A stretch of DNA of 6,615 bases, taken from positions 1-6,615 of the forward strand of contig WTCI01000317.1 of assembly GCA_013138655.1 (NCBI GenBank), read 5' to 3'. The number at the start of each line of letters is the position of its first letter. Within the stretch, counting starts at the first letter, position 1. Both the position numbers and the translations under genes were made by a program. Positions 1 through 5,493 of this stretch are shown piece after piece. Source of the stretch: Desulfuromonadaceae bacterium. GTDB taxonomy: Bacteria > Desulfobacterota > Desulfuromonadia > Desulfuromonadales > Geopsychrobacteraceae. The notes below the pieces were generated by a model. It saw nothing but the letters and a program-made list of their open reading frames with translations. It was not told the origin of the DNA and made no database searches.

Positions 1-1334
1 CGCTGCAAGCGACGCCGCAGCACTTCGTCCAACGAGGCGTAATCATCAGGACCAAGCACAGTTTTTATTTTAAAGCGACGGTATTCGGCAATGGCCGGTT
101 CAGCGTCAACCACCACCGCCATACTGCCAACCGCATGGGCTCCCTGCACATTGGAAATATCGAAGCATTCAATACGCCGGGGCAGCACCGGCAAGTGGAA
201 TTTCCCCTGCAGCTCTTCGAGCAACTGTGCGCGAGCCTCGCGCCGACTGCCCCGTTGACGAAAAGCTTCGCGCGCATTACGTTGCGCCAGGCGGCAGAGG
301 CGAAGCTTTTCGCCCCGCTGCGGAGCCAGCAGCTGAACCTTCCTGCCGCGTTTTTCACTCAGCCAGTCAGCCAGCAGCTCGGCATTCTCCAAGGGTTCAG
401 GAAGTAACAACTGGTCTGGAATGATCACCTCACGCGAATAATACTGCTGTAAAAACCCGGAGAGCAGTTCCTGCCAATCAAAGGTCCATTCCAGCGGATA
501 GCTACGCCGACCGATCAGCTGACCCTGGCGGATAAATAACAGCACCACCTCGACGTCCCCCCCTGCACGGTGAATTCCGATAACATCCTGGTTGCCGCCG
601 CCATAGTCGGTCACTTTCTGCTTTTCGATACTTTTCCTGATGGCGTTGATCTGATTTCGCAAGCGTGCCGCGTCTTCATATCGCAGCTCCGCCGAGGCCG
701 CTTGCATCTGCCCTTTTAACAGACCGATGACATGTGCTTCGCGCCCTTCGAGCAGATCGATAACCCCGTCGACAAGTTTTCGATATGCGGCTTCGCCAAT
801 CTTTCCTTGACATGGAGCGCTGCACTGGCCGATCTGATAAAACAGACAAGGTCGGCCCCGCTTGCGGCAACGTTCCATTGAAGAATGTCGCAACGGAAAA
901 ATCCGGTAGATTTCCTTGAGGGTCTCGCGAATCGCCGCAGCCGAAGAATAGGGGCCGAAATAACGGGCACCGTCATTCTTGACCCGTCGCACAATCTGCA
1001 GTGCGGGGAACGTTTCATTCAGGTCGATGCGCACCGAAACGTAGGTTTTGTCATCACGCAATTCGATATTGTAGCGCGGCCGATGTTTCTTGATCAGGGT
1101 ATTTTCCAGCAGCAGAGCTTCCTTCTCGGTATCGGTGACAATCACCTCGATCCGTTGCACCTTCTCCATCAGCAACGGAATGTGCAGACGACCGTCGCCA
1201 CCAGCGGAGAAATAGCTACGCAGCCGATTGCGCAAATGTTTCGCCTTACCGACATAGAGGATTTCCTCCCCTGCTCCGTACATCTGGTAAACACCCGGCT
1301 CGGCAGGATACCTGTTGAGGTCGATGGATAACAT
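1..1334 (-). CDS. uvrC: UvrABC system protein C (excinuclease subunit C), N-terminal 444 codons
   Basis: UvrC makes both incisions around a DNA lesion in nucleotide excision repair after UvrA/UvrB recognition. It acts in the cytoplasm. Reading the minus strand from ATG 1334 gives 444 codons, open at the left edge; the family is usually about 600 residues, so the rest of the nuclease half and the HhH tail lie outside. Residues 14-89 form the GIY-YIG nuclease: G14-V15-Y16, Y27-V28-G29, R37, E77 and N89 match the known 3'-incision active site. Cysteines 156, 163, 171 and 175 match the conserved cluster (RPCLFYQIGQC) proposed to bind Fe-S in UvrC. A UVR (UvrB-contact) motif lies near 203-238 (YEDAARLRNQI). 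The RNase H-like 5'-incision domain begins with CFDISN, where D392 is the first catalytic Asp. The frame has no ATG, GTG or TTG upstream of 1334 before a TGA at 1406-1404, so the start is firm although its ribosome site is weak. It is transcribed divergently from the next gene. The family assignment is certain. Confidence 0.97.
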   Translation of the reverse strand, partial: MLSIDLNRYPAEPGVYQMYGAGEEILYVGKAKHLRNRLRSYFSAGGDGRLHIPLLMEKVQRIEVIVTDTEKEALLLENTLIKKHRPRYNIELRDDKTYVSVRIDLNETFPALQIVRRVKNDGARYFGPYSSAAAIRETLKEIYRIFPLRHSSMERCRKRGRPCLFYQIGQCSAPCQGKIGEAAYRKLVDGVIDLLEGREAHVIGLLKGQMQAASAELRYEDAARLRNQINAIRKSIEKQKVTDYGGGNQDVIGIHRAGGDVEVVLLFIRQGQLIGRRSYPLEWTFDWQELLSGFLQQYYSREVIIPDQLLLPEPLENAELLADWLSEKRGRKVQLLAPQRGEKLRLCRLAQRNAREAFRQRGSRREARAQLLEELQGKFHLPVLPRRIECFDISNVQGAHAVGSMAVVVDAEPAIAEYRRFKIKTVLGPDDYASLDEVLRRRLQ

Positions 1335-1392
1335 CTGTCTAGCATAATAAAGATCGCTTGGCGGATAAAGGACTCTTTCCTCCGCAAGCTTT

Positions 1393-1425
1393 TTGGCTGG
1401 TACTCAGCTATCATATCGGTATAAT
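1393..1425 (+). promoter_or_regulatory. Candidate sigma-70 promoter for the cNMP-binding protein / permease unit
   Basis: A perfect TATAAT -10 box lies at 1420-1425, 65 bp before the GTG start at 1491. The best -35-like hexamer, TTGGCT at 1393-1398, is 21 bp away, which is too far for a standard promoter. Hexamers at normal spacing (for example CTGGTA at 1397-1402) match poorly. The site may therefore need an activator or may not be functional. The region is the 156-bp divergent gap with uvrC. A very weak minus-strand pair (TATTAA / TATGAT, complement of 1410-1438) is the only uvrC promoter candidate seen. Confidence 0.35.
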
Positions 1426-1490
1426 AGGATTTTTAATACATACCCTGCAGCCTGAGCCAAATGACCGGTTGCTATTCAAGAGGAACCACT

Positions 1491-2021
1491 GTGAATCCAT
1501 TCTGGAGCAATATTTTCCGCGGATCCGGGTATGAAGACACCCTGGCCTATTTCCTCAGCACCGTCCCGGTTTTCAGCAAGCTGAAAAAGCGCGAACTGAA
1601 TTTTCTCGAAACGATCGTCCATGTCCGCAACTACCAGAAAGATGAAGTGATTTTTGAAGAGGGGGATATCGGCTCGGGGATGTATGCAATCCGTTCCGGT
1701 CAGGTCGTCATTTACACACGTGACGAACATGACCGGGAAACCGAAGAGACAGTTCTCGAATCGGGAGACTTTTTCGGCGAGGTCGCTTTAACCGCCTCGC
1801 GACCTCGCATTGCTTCAGCCCGCACCACGGAACAGACCGTATTGGTCGGCCTGTTCCGCTCCGACATGCTGGAAGCTGTCCGCAAACACCCGGCCGGCGC
1901 GGCAAATATTTTACTCGGGCTCACCCGGGTGATCAGCGACCGTTTGCACCACAGCCAGATACTGATTCACGAATTAAAACGCCAGCAAACCGGTTCTGAC
2001 CGGGAACATAACCAGTCATGA
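1491..2021 (+). CDS. Stand-alone cyclic nucleotide-binding domain protein (no DNA-binding domain)
   Basis: This is a 176-residue cytoplasmic protein built around one cNMP-binding (Crp/CAP-type) beta-roll, about residues 25-130. The phosphate-binding cassette FGEVALTASRPRIASA is intact: E97 and R106 fall on the ribose- and phosphate-contacting positions. The beta-roll glycines (EEGD at 56-59, IRSG at 67-70, ESGDFFGE at 90-97) are also in place. After the roll there is only a helical tail of about 45 residues, with no helix-turn-helix, so it is not a Crp/Fnr transcription factor. The start chosen is GTG 1491 because AAGAGGAA (1478-1485) sits 5 nt upstream; an ATG at 1461 would add ten unlikely residues (MTGCYSRGTT) and has no ribosome site. 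Its stop overlaps the next ATG by 4 bp (ATGA, 2018-2021), implying translational coupling with the permease. Inferred role: a ligand-responsive regulatory subunit. Whether it binds cAMP, cGMP or another nucleotide cannot be read from the sequence. Confidence 0.9.
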   Translation: MNPFWSNIFRGSGYEDTLAYFLSTVPVFSKLKKRELNFLETIVHVRNYQKDEVIFEEGDIGSGMYAIRSGQVVIYTRDEHDRETEETVLESGDFFGEVALTASRPRIASARTTEQTVLVGLFRSDMLEAVRKHPAGAANILLGLTRVISDRLHHSQILIHELKRQQTGSDREHNQS

Positions 2022-3148
2022 CCGATCAGAGCGGTCTCAGCCGCGCCCAGGTTTTCCTGCTCTATTTTGTCCTGACGGCGGCCATTGCCTCCGGAATTGC
2101 CATCTTTTCCTCGGCATCAACCATCACTGAAATGCTGCAGACAGCAACCGACGGGCTGTTCCTGCCGATCCTGCTGTCACTGATCGCGGCCTTCCTGCTT
2201 GACCCGCTGGTGCAATTTTTCGAAGGGGAAAAGATCGGTCGAACCGGGAGTATCTTCATTGTTTATTTCCTGATTTCGATGCTGATCCTGCTGCTGCTGT
2301 TATCGATCGGATCACCAAACTGGGAAGGGATGATGCAAGCCCTCAAAGCCGACTTCCCACGCTATTTCGGTCGTGCCATTGAGTACCTCAACGGCTTGCT
2401 GATGAAGGCCCAGGAACATTTTCCCTTCGTCAAAGACTATGATCTGCCGGAGAAAATGCGCCAATCGGCCGAGACTTTCCTCGGCCTGATTCTCATCCAT
2501 ACACCTAAATCGGCCATGCGGATCGGCAGTCTGTTCCTGCTGGTCCCGCTCTTTTCCTTCTTTTTTCTGCGCGACAGTCGGCGGCTCATGCGTGGCCTGA
2601 TTTCCCTGACACCGAACCGCTACTTCGAGATGGTGCTCGACATCTACGATCATGTCAGCTGGCAGCTGACACATTTTATCCGCGGGAGAATCCTCGAAGC
2701 CCTGATCATCGGCATCGTTGTCTGGATGGGGCTCTCCCTCACCGACATTCGCTACGCCCCGATCCTCGGGGTGGTTGCCGGGGTCACCAACCTGGTTCCC
2801 TATATCGGCCCGATTATCGGCATGATCCCCGGCCTGCTGATCGCCCTGGTCGACCTGGGAATGGGAGGGCAATTCTGGTGGATTCTCTGTGTCTACCTGT
2901 TGATTGCCCAGGTCATTCTCGACAACTTCATCCTCATCCCGATTCTCATTTCACGGGTCTCAAACCTGCATCCCCTGCTGGTCATTCTCGCCATTGTCAT
3001 GGGCGGCAAACTCTACGGGGTCCTGGGAATGATCATCGGTGTGCCGATCGTCAGCATTATCAACATCATTATTCTTGAGATTCGTCAGTATCGCCGCACC
3101 TTCAGTCCGCACACGCAGATCATCAGCGAAAGGAATAAAGTCACCTGA
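2018..3148 (+). CDS. AI-2E family transporter (PerM/UPF0118-type permease)
   Basis: This is a 376-residue inner-membrane protein of the AI-2E transporter family. Members export small molecules such as autoinducer-2 or act as Na+/H+ antiporters; the substrate here is unknown. Hydrophobic segments lie near residues 10-31, 46-68, 77-97, 167-184, 226-241, 246-278, 286-312 and 319-354, matching the family's usual eight helices. The hydrophilic stretch 100-160 is the typical domain between helices 3 and 4. Family signatures are seen: FFFLRDSRR (181-189), the loop PYIGPIIGMIPG (261-272), DNFILIPILI (302-311) and the C-terminal HPLLVILAIVMGGKLYGVLG (318-337). Length is normal. The start ATG 2018 overlaps the upstream stop by 4 bp and has no strong ribosome site of its own, which suggests translation depends on the preceding cNMP-binding gene. 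The pair may be a nucleotide-regulated transporter; that link is inferred only from gene coupling. Confidence 0.92.
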   Translation: MTDQSGLSRAQVFLLYFVLTAAIASGIAIFSSASTITEMLQTATDGLFLPILLSLIAAFLLDPLVQFFEGEKIGRTGSIFIVYFLISMLILLLLLSIGSPNWEGMMQALKADFPRYFGRAIEYLNGLLMKAQEHFPFVKDYDLPEKMRQSAETFLGLILIHTPKSAMRIGSLFLLVPLFSFFFLRDSRRLMRGLISLTPNRYFEMVLDIYDHVSWQLTHFIRGRILEALIIGIVVWMGLSLTDIRYAPILGVVAGVTNLVPYIGPIIGMIPGLLIALVDLGMGGQFWWILCVYLLIAQVILDNFILIPILISRVSNLHPLLVILAIVMGGKLYGVLGMIIGVPIVSIINIIILEIRQYRRTFSPHTQIISERNKVT

Positions 3149-3150
3149 CC

Positions 3151-3297
3151 ATGCCTGATCCGCAACTCCTCAGTCATGTCCTAGATCTGACCCGCCGGGT
3201 CGGTCACTACCAGATGAGCAGATTCCGCAGCCTGTTGCCGAGCGGCAAAAGCTCCTACCGATCATCGCAAAACACTACTGAAAATCCCATTCGCTGA
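3151..3297 (+). pseudogene. Small 48-codon ORF, possible truncated gene remnant
   Basis: An ATG at 3151, 2 bp after the permease stop, opens a 48-codon frame ending in TGA 3295-3297. AGGAAT at 3131-3136 is upstream but rather far (about 14 nt). The first part, MPDPQLLSHVLDLTRRVGHY then QMSRFRSLLP, looks like a real amphipathic helix and reminds me of the N-terminal helix of inositol monophosphatase / bisphosphate nucleotidase family enzymes; this resemblance is from memory and weak. The tail is Ser/Asn/Thr-rich and unprotein-like. In the frame offset by +2, the same DNA reads as a plausible tail (AERQKLLPIIAKHY then TGA), so an internal deletion or frameshift may have joined two pieces. It could also be a genuine small protein or chance. 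It lies before the terminator, so it would be co-transcribed with the permease. Confidence 0.4.
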
Positions 3298-3318
3298 AAG
3301 CACCTCGTTCCGCTGACC

Positions 3319-3349
3319 AAGAATTCCGTGATTTCGCGGTCTTTTTTTT
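3319..3349 (+). terminator. Rho-independent terminator after the cNMP-binding / permease unit
   Basis: A hairpin with arms CCGTG (3326-3330) and CGCGG (3335-3339, one G-T pair) and loop ATTT is extended by AAGA (3319-3322) pairing with TCTT (3340-3343) across a 3-nt bulge. An uninterrupted run of eight T (3342-3349) follows. It ends the plus-strand unit that starts near 1491 and insulates it from the next promoter. Confidence 0.75.
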
Positions 3350-3370
3350 AGAATATCTCCATATCACCAG

Positions 3371-3399
3371 TTGTAAAATAATTAAATCTTCATTATACT
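3371..3399 (+). promoter_or_regulatory. Sigma-70-type promoter upstream of the PilH-like regulator
   Basis: TTGTAA (3371-3376) and TATACT (3394-3399) are separated by exactly 17 bp; they match the -35 and -10 consensus at 4 of 6 and 5 of 6 positions. The site lies just after a terminator and in AT-rich DNA. Predicted transcription start is near 3406, which would leave a leader of about 100 nt before the ATG at 3509. That leader would contain the inverted repeat at 3446-3477. Confidence 0.55.
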
Positions 3400-3445
3400 T
3401 GCGTAATAAGCAGGCCTTAGTACATCTTCATACCGTAGAGACATC

Positions 3446-3461
3446 GGGCACAATTCATGCT
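3446..3461 (+). promoter_or_regulatory. Candidate sigma-54 (RpoN) -24/-12 promoter
   Basis: GGGCACAATTCATGCT resembles the RpoN consensus TGGCAC-N5-TTGCW. The invariant GG (3447-3448) and GC (3459-3460) have the required 10-bp spacing, and mismatches fall at the first base of each element. Transcription would start near 3472, giving a leader of about 37 nt to ATG 3509. The same bases form part of an inverted repeat (3446-3477), so the match could be a by-product of that structure. Confidence 0.4.
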
Positions 3462-3477
3462 TGACTCAAGCGTGCCC
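3446..3477. repeat. Nested inverted repeat in the leader of the PilH-like gene
   Basis: Outer arms GGGCAC (3446-3451) and GTGCCC (3472-3477) enclose inner arms GCTTG (3459-3463) and CAAGC (3467-3471) with a 3-nt loop. The 3' arms are contiguous, while the 5' arms are split by 7 nt. It could be an operator for a dimeric regulator or a leader RNA hairpin. It overlaps the candidate sigma-54 site, ends 20 bp before the ribosome site, and has no T-run after it, so it is not an intrinsic terminator. Confidence 0.5.
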
Positions 3478-3508
3478 CTTGGCTCAAAGCAGACATAAAG
3501 GAGCGATC

Positions 3509-3877
3509 ATGGCCAAAATTCTTATTGCTGAAGACAGCGAAACAGAACTTCTTTTTCTCCAGGAAATCCTCAAGTCAACACCCTACGAAATCACCACGAC
3601 ACGTGATGGTAAGGAGGCTGAAGCAGTCGCCCACAGAGAGCCGTTCGACCTGATTATTCTCGATGTGATCATGCCGGAAAAGAACGGGTTTCAGGTCTGC
3701 AGATCGCTGAAAACCGATCCGAACTTCAAAAACATCCCGATCATCCTGCTGACTTCAAAATCGGAGGCCGGCGATAAGTTCTGGGGCAAAAAACAGGGTG
3801 CAGACGCCTATATCACTAAACCCTATGATCCGATGGCATTGCTACTGGAGATAAAAAAGCAGCTGGGAGGAATTTAA
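3509..3877 (+). CDS. PilH-like single-domain response regulator
   Basis: This is a 122-residue cytoplasmic receiver (CheY-like) domain with nothing attached. The phosphorylation site is complete: acidic pair E8-D9, phosphoacceptor D52 (ILDVIMPEKNGF), switch T82 and K104 in TKP. The stretch DKFWGKKQGADAYITKPYD (89-107) closely follows PilH of Pseudomonas type IV pilus/Chp signalling, where a similar W-G-K-x-Q-G-A motif occurs, so this is the PilH/twitching-type CheY branch rather than flagellar CheY. ATG 3509 is preceded by AAGGAG (3498-3503) at 5 nt; the longer frame beginning at TTG 3461 has no ribosome site and runs through the promoter region. The stop TAA (3875-3877) abuts the next ATG (3878). 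No histidine kinase or CheA is encoded nearby, so the phosphate donor must be encoded elsewhere. The gene symbol is withheld because the pilus link is not shown here. Confidence 0.93.
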   Translation: MAKILIAEDSETELLFLQEILKSTPYEITTTRDGKEAEAVAHREPFDLIILDVIMPEKNGFQVCRSLKTDPNFKNIPIILLTSKSEAGDKFWGKKQGADAYITKPYDPMALLLEIKKQLGGI

Positions 3878-4453
3878 ATGACCTTGGTGGAAGCTTTCAG
3901 CCAGCATCTCGTCAAGGGACAACAGGGACAACTGGTCATAAAACTGGCCGGGGATATCCACCTGTGCAAAATTCTTATTGAGAATGGCGAGGCGGTGCAT
4001 ATTTCTCATGGCCGCCTGGCGCCCGAGCAGATCATTGCGGCACTAACAGCCAAAACAGTGGAATGGATCAATTTTATCGCGGGCTACCCGGTGCGCAAAA
4101 AGCTCGACTATCCACTCCATCAGCAACTGCTGGCAACTTTCGGCAACTCTGCGCTCCCCCCTCCGGCAGCAGCGGCTCCCGTATCGCCAACAGCCGTCCC
4201 TGAACAAGTCAAACCGGTTTCCGTCGGGGGTGGTGACGAAATTTCCGCGGACAGGGTCAACCTCGTGATCGACGGGTTTATCGATTTGGTCGGCCCGATC
4301 GGCACAATTCTCGCCGAGCAGGCAGCCACGGCAATGAATTACACCCTGGGAAAACCGATTCAGAAGCCGTTCTTCGACGCTTTTGTTCTAGCCTTGGCGA
4401 AAGAGGTCCTGGAAACTGACCGCAGCGATTTTATCGAACGATTCACAATTTAA
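3878..4453 (+). CDS. DUF4388 (PATAN)-like two-domain protein
   Basis: This is a 191-residue protein, probably cytoplasmic, with no signal peptide or membrane helix. Residues 1-88 resemble DUF4388/PATAN domains: a G-Q-L-V-I strand (17-21), then ILIENGEAVHISHG (32-45), a helix, and a W-x-N-F strand with basic residues (63-75). Such domains often accompany receiver domains in bacterial signalling. Residues 91-120 are a Pro/Ala/Val-rich flexible linker. Residues 121-191 form a helical domain with IDLVGPIGTILAEQ (135-148), similar to small C-terminal helical domains in other DUF4388-type and kinase-associated proteins (DUF8082-like, from memory). The ATG directly follows the PilH-like stop, and GGGAGG (3865-3870) is its ribosome site inside the preceding gene, so the two are tightly coupled. 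Probable role: partner or effector of the receiver. The biochemical activity is unknown. Confidence 0.75.
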   Translation: MTLVEAFSQHLVKGQQGQLVIKLAGDIHLCKILIENGEAVHISHGRLAPEQIIAALTAKTVEWINFIAGYPVRKKLDYPLHQQLLATFGNSALPPPAAAAPVSPTAVPEQVKPVSVGGGDEISADRVNLVIDGFIDLVGPIGTILAEQAATAMNYTLGKPIQKPFFDAFVLALAKEVLETDRSDFIERFTI

Positions 4454-4483
4454 TTTTTATGCAAGATCAAGACAATCAAGCTG

Positions 4484-4519
4484 TTGTGCGTAGGCGTAGC
4501 GATCTACACCTCCGCACAA
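4484..4519 (+). repeat. 36-nt imperfect palindrome (intergenic hairpin)
   Basis: The arms pair as TTGTGCG (4484-4490) with CGCACAA (4513-4519), AGG (4492-4494) with CCT (4509-4511), and GTAG (4496-4499) with CTAC (4504-4507). These 14 pairs are broken by two single-base mismatches, and the loop is CGAT. No T-run follows, so it is not a Rho-independent terminator. It lies inside the presumed operon, before the heme sensor, and could be an mRNA processing or stabilising element, an operator, or a mobile repeat unit. Confidence 0.6.
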
Positions 4520-4559
4520 GCAAACGCGCAACTTAACGCTGAGATTGTGGAAAAGGGAC

Positions 4560-4575
4560 GTTTCCGGATGGAAAC
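4560..4575 (+). other. Small hairpin just upstream of the heme-sensor ribosome site
   Basis: GTTTCC (4560-4565) and GGAAAC (4570-4575) are perfect 6-bp arms around a GGAT loop. It is the second hairpin in the 161-bp gap before the heme-sensor start and lies 26 nt before its AGGAG ribosome site. It may be part of a structured leader. I could not match the leader to GEMM or any other riboswitch class I know. Confidence 0.4.
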
Positions 4576-4614
4576 TAATCCATTCCCCGGTCGAAAAAAA
4601 CAGGAGTTGGTAAT

Positions 4615-5493
4615 ATGCTGAAAAATATGAGTATCCGCAAGAGGATCATGGTTATCCTCGCTGTCGTTTATATCTTTTCCATGGTTGCCGTTATAGGGAT
4701 CGGTTATTCCCTGCTGCAACGGGACACCGAACGCGAAGCGGCGGAAAAAACGGAGCTGTTCATTTCATCGATGCTGGCCAACCAGCAATATATGGCAAAG
4801 TTCGTCCGTCCGGACTTGAAAGAATTGACCAAAGATGTCTATTTTCCTGAAGCATCGGTTGGTGCCGTCATGCTGGTTAAAACAGCAAAGCTGCTCCAAG
4901 AGCAGTATCCGGAATACATTCTCCGGGTGAGTTCGCCCAACCCACTGAACCAGGAGAATCTGTCGACCTCTTTTGAAGAGAGGATCATTGCCGGTTTCGA
5001 TAATGGTGATTACAAAAAATGGCAAGGCTTTACCACCCGCAACGGCAAAAGTTTCTACGCGGCCGCCGTACCGATTAAAGTGAGAAAAGGCTGTATCTGG
5101 TGTCATGACACCCCGGAAGTAGCCCACCCTGATATGGTTGCAGAGTATGGAGACACCTCTGGTTACGGCTACGAAGAGGGAGACATTGTCGGCACCCGGA
5201 TTGTTTATGTCCCCACCGACGCAACCAAGGCGCTGGCCATGACAAAACTTGCCTACCTGGGGGGCACAGTCAGCTTGCTCTTCCTGATCGCTCTGATCGT
5301 CATTGACCGCATCATTATTCGCAGCGTGGTGAAACCGATTGAAAATATCGTCGATGTTGCCGGCGATATCAGTCGCGGCAAGATGGATCGCTCTTTCGAT
5401 GTCGACACCAATGATGAGATCAAATTACTGGCCGATGCGTTTAACCGGATGAAGGTTTCACTGGAAAAAGCGATAAATATTCTCAAAAGATAA
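4615..5493 (+). CDS. Membrane sensor with periplasmic heme-c (DUF3365/Tll0287-like) domain and HAMP, no output domain
   Basis: This is a 292-residue inner-membrane protein. A basic N-terminus (SIRKRI) leads into TM1 (11-31). The periplasmic region 32-210 has the features of DUF3365/Tll0287-like heme sensors, including AAAVPIKVRKGCIWCHDTPE, where C160, C163 and H164 form a CxxCH heme-c attachment site. TM2 spans 212-232, and a HAMP linker follows (233-286; P241 and D267-E268 are hallmark residues). The protein ends six residues after HAMP, so it lacks the kinase, methyl-accepting or cyclase domain usually found downstream. C160 and C163 are its only cysteines, and H171 is its only other histidine. 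ATG 4615 has AGGAG (4602-4606) 8 nt upstream; ATG 4627 is too far from it. It probably shares an operon with the PilH-like and DUF4388-like genes. Likely role: sensing redox state or a gas/ligand through heme, with the signal passed by HAMP contact to a partner; the partner is inferred. Maturation requires the cytochrome c assembly system. Confidence 0.9.
   Translation: MLKNMSIRKRIMVILAVVYIFSMVAVIGIGYSLLQRDTEREAAEKTELFISSMLANQQYMAKFVRPDLKELTKDVYFPEASVGAVMLVKTAKLLQEQYPEYILRVSSPNPLNQENLSTSFEERIIAGFDNGDYKKWQGFTTRNGKSFYAAAVPIKVRKGCIWCHDTPEVAHPDMVAEYGDTSGYGYEEGDIVGTRIVYVPTDATKALAMTKLAYLGGTVSLLFLIALIVIDRIIIRSVVKPIENIVDVAGDISRGKMDRSFDVDTNDEIKLLADAFNRMKVSLEKAINILKR

Larger units (their letters stand above)
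4459..4621 (+). pseudogene. Possible frameshifted small secreted-protein ORF
   Basis: Between the DUF4388-like gene and the heme sensor, the frame at 4463-4621 reads KIKTIKLLCVGVAIYTSAQA then NAQLNAEIVEKG and about 20 more residues to TGA 4619-4621. The start has the form of a Sec signal peptide: Lys-rich n-region, hydrophobic core, and A-N-A before Q as a signal peptidase I site. The frame has no start codon. An ATG at 4459 would supply one if the single C at 4462 were absent, giving 53 residues. The frame's stop overlaps the next gene's ATG by 7 bp, as in coupled genes. Against this, no ribosome site precedes 4459 and the same bases form a long hairpin (4484-4519), so the protein-like look may be chance. 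Confidence 0.3.

Noticed and set aside
885..1331. 148-residue plus-strand ORF opposite uvrC
   Set aside because: It is antisense to the GIY-YIG and following region of uvrC, which has unmistakable conserved motifs; no ribosome site or recognisable domain.
1461..1490. ATG 1461 as start of the cNMP-binding protein
   Set aside because: The ten extra residues look non-conserved and no ribosome site precedes them; GTG 1491 has AAGAGGAA 5 nt upstream.
2312..2872. 186-residue minus-strand ORF opposite the permease gene
   Set aside because: It is highly charged (many D, H and Q), as expected from the complement of membrane-helix codons; the sense strand is clearly an AI-2E transporter.
3461..3508. 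Longer start (TTG 3461) for the PilH-like regulator
   Set aside because: No ribosome site; it runs through the inverted repeat and promoter region, and ATG 3509 has AAGGAG at ideal spacing and matches receiver-domain N-termini.
4454..4614. GEMM (c-di-GMP) riboswitch in the leader of the heme-sensor gene
   Set aside because: Considered because such switches precede cytochrome genes in Geobacter, but the conserved GEMM core bases and second-stem tetraloop receptor pattern are not visible.
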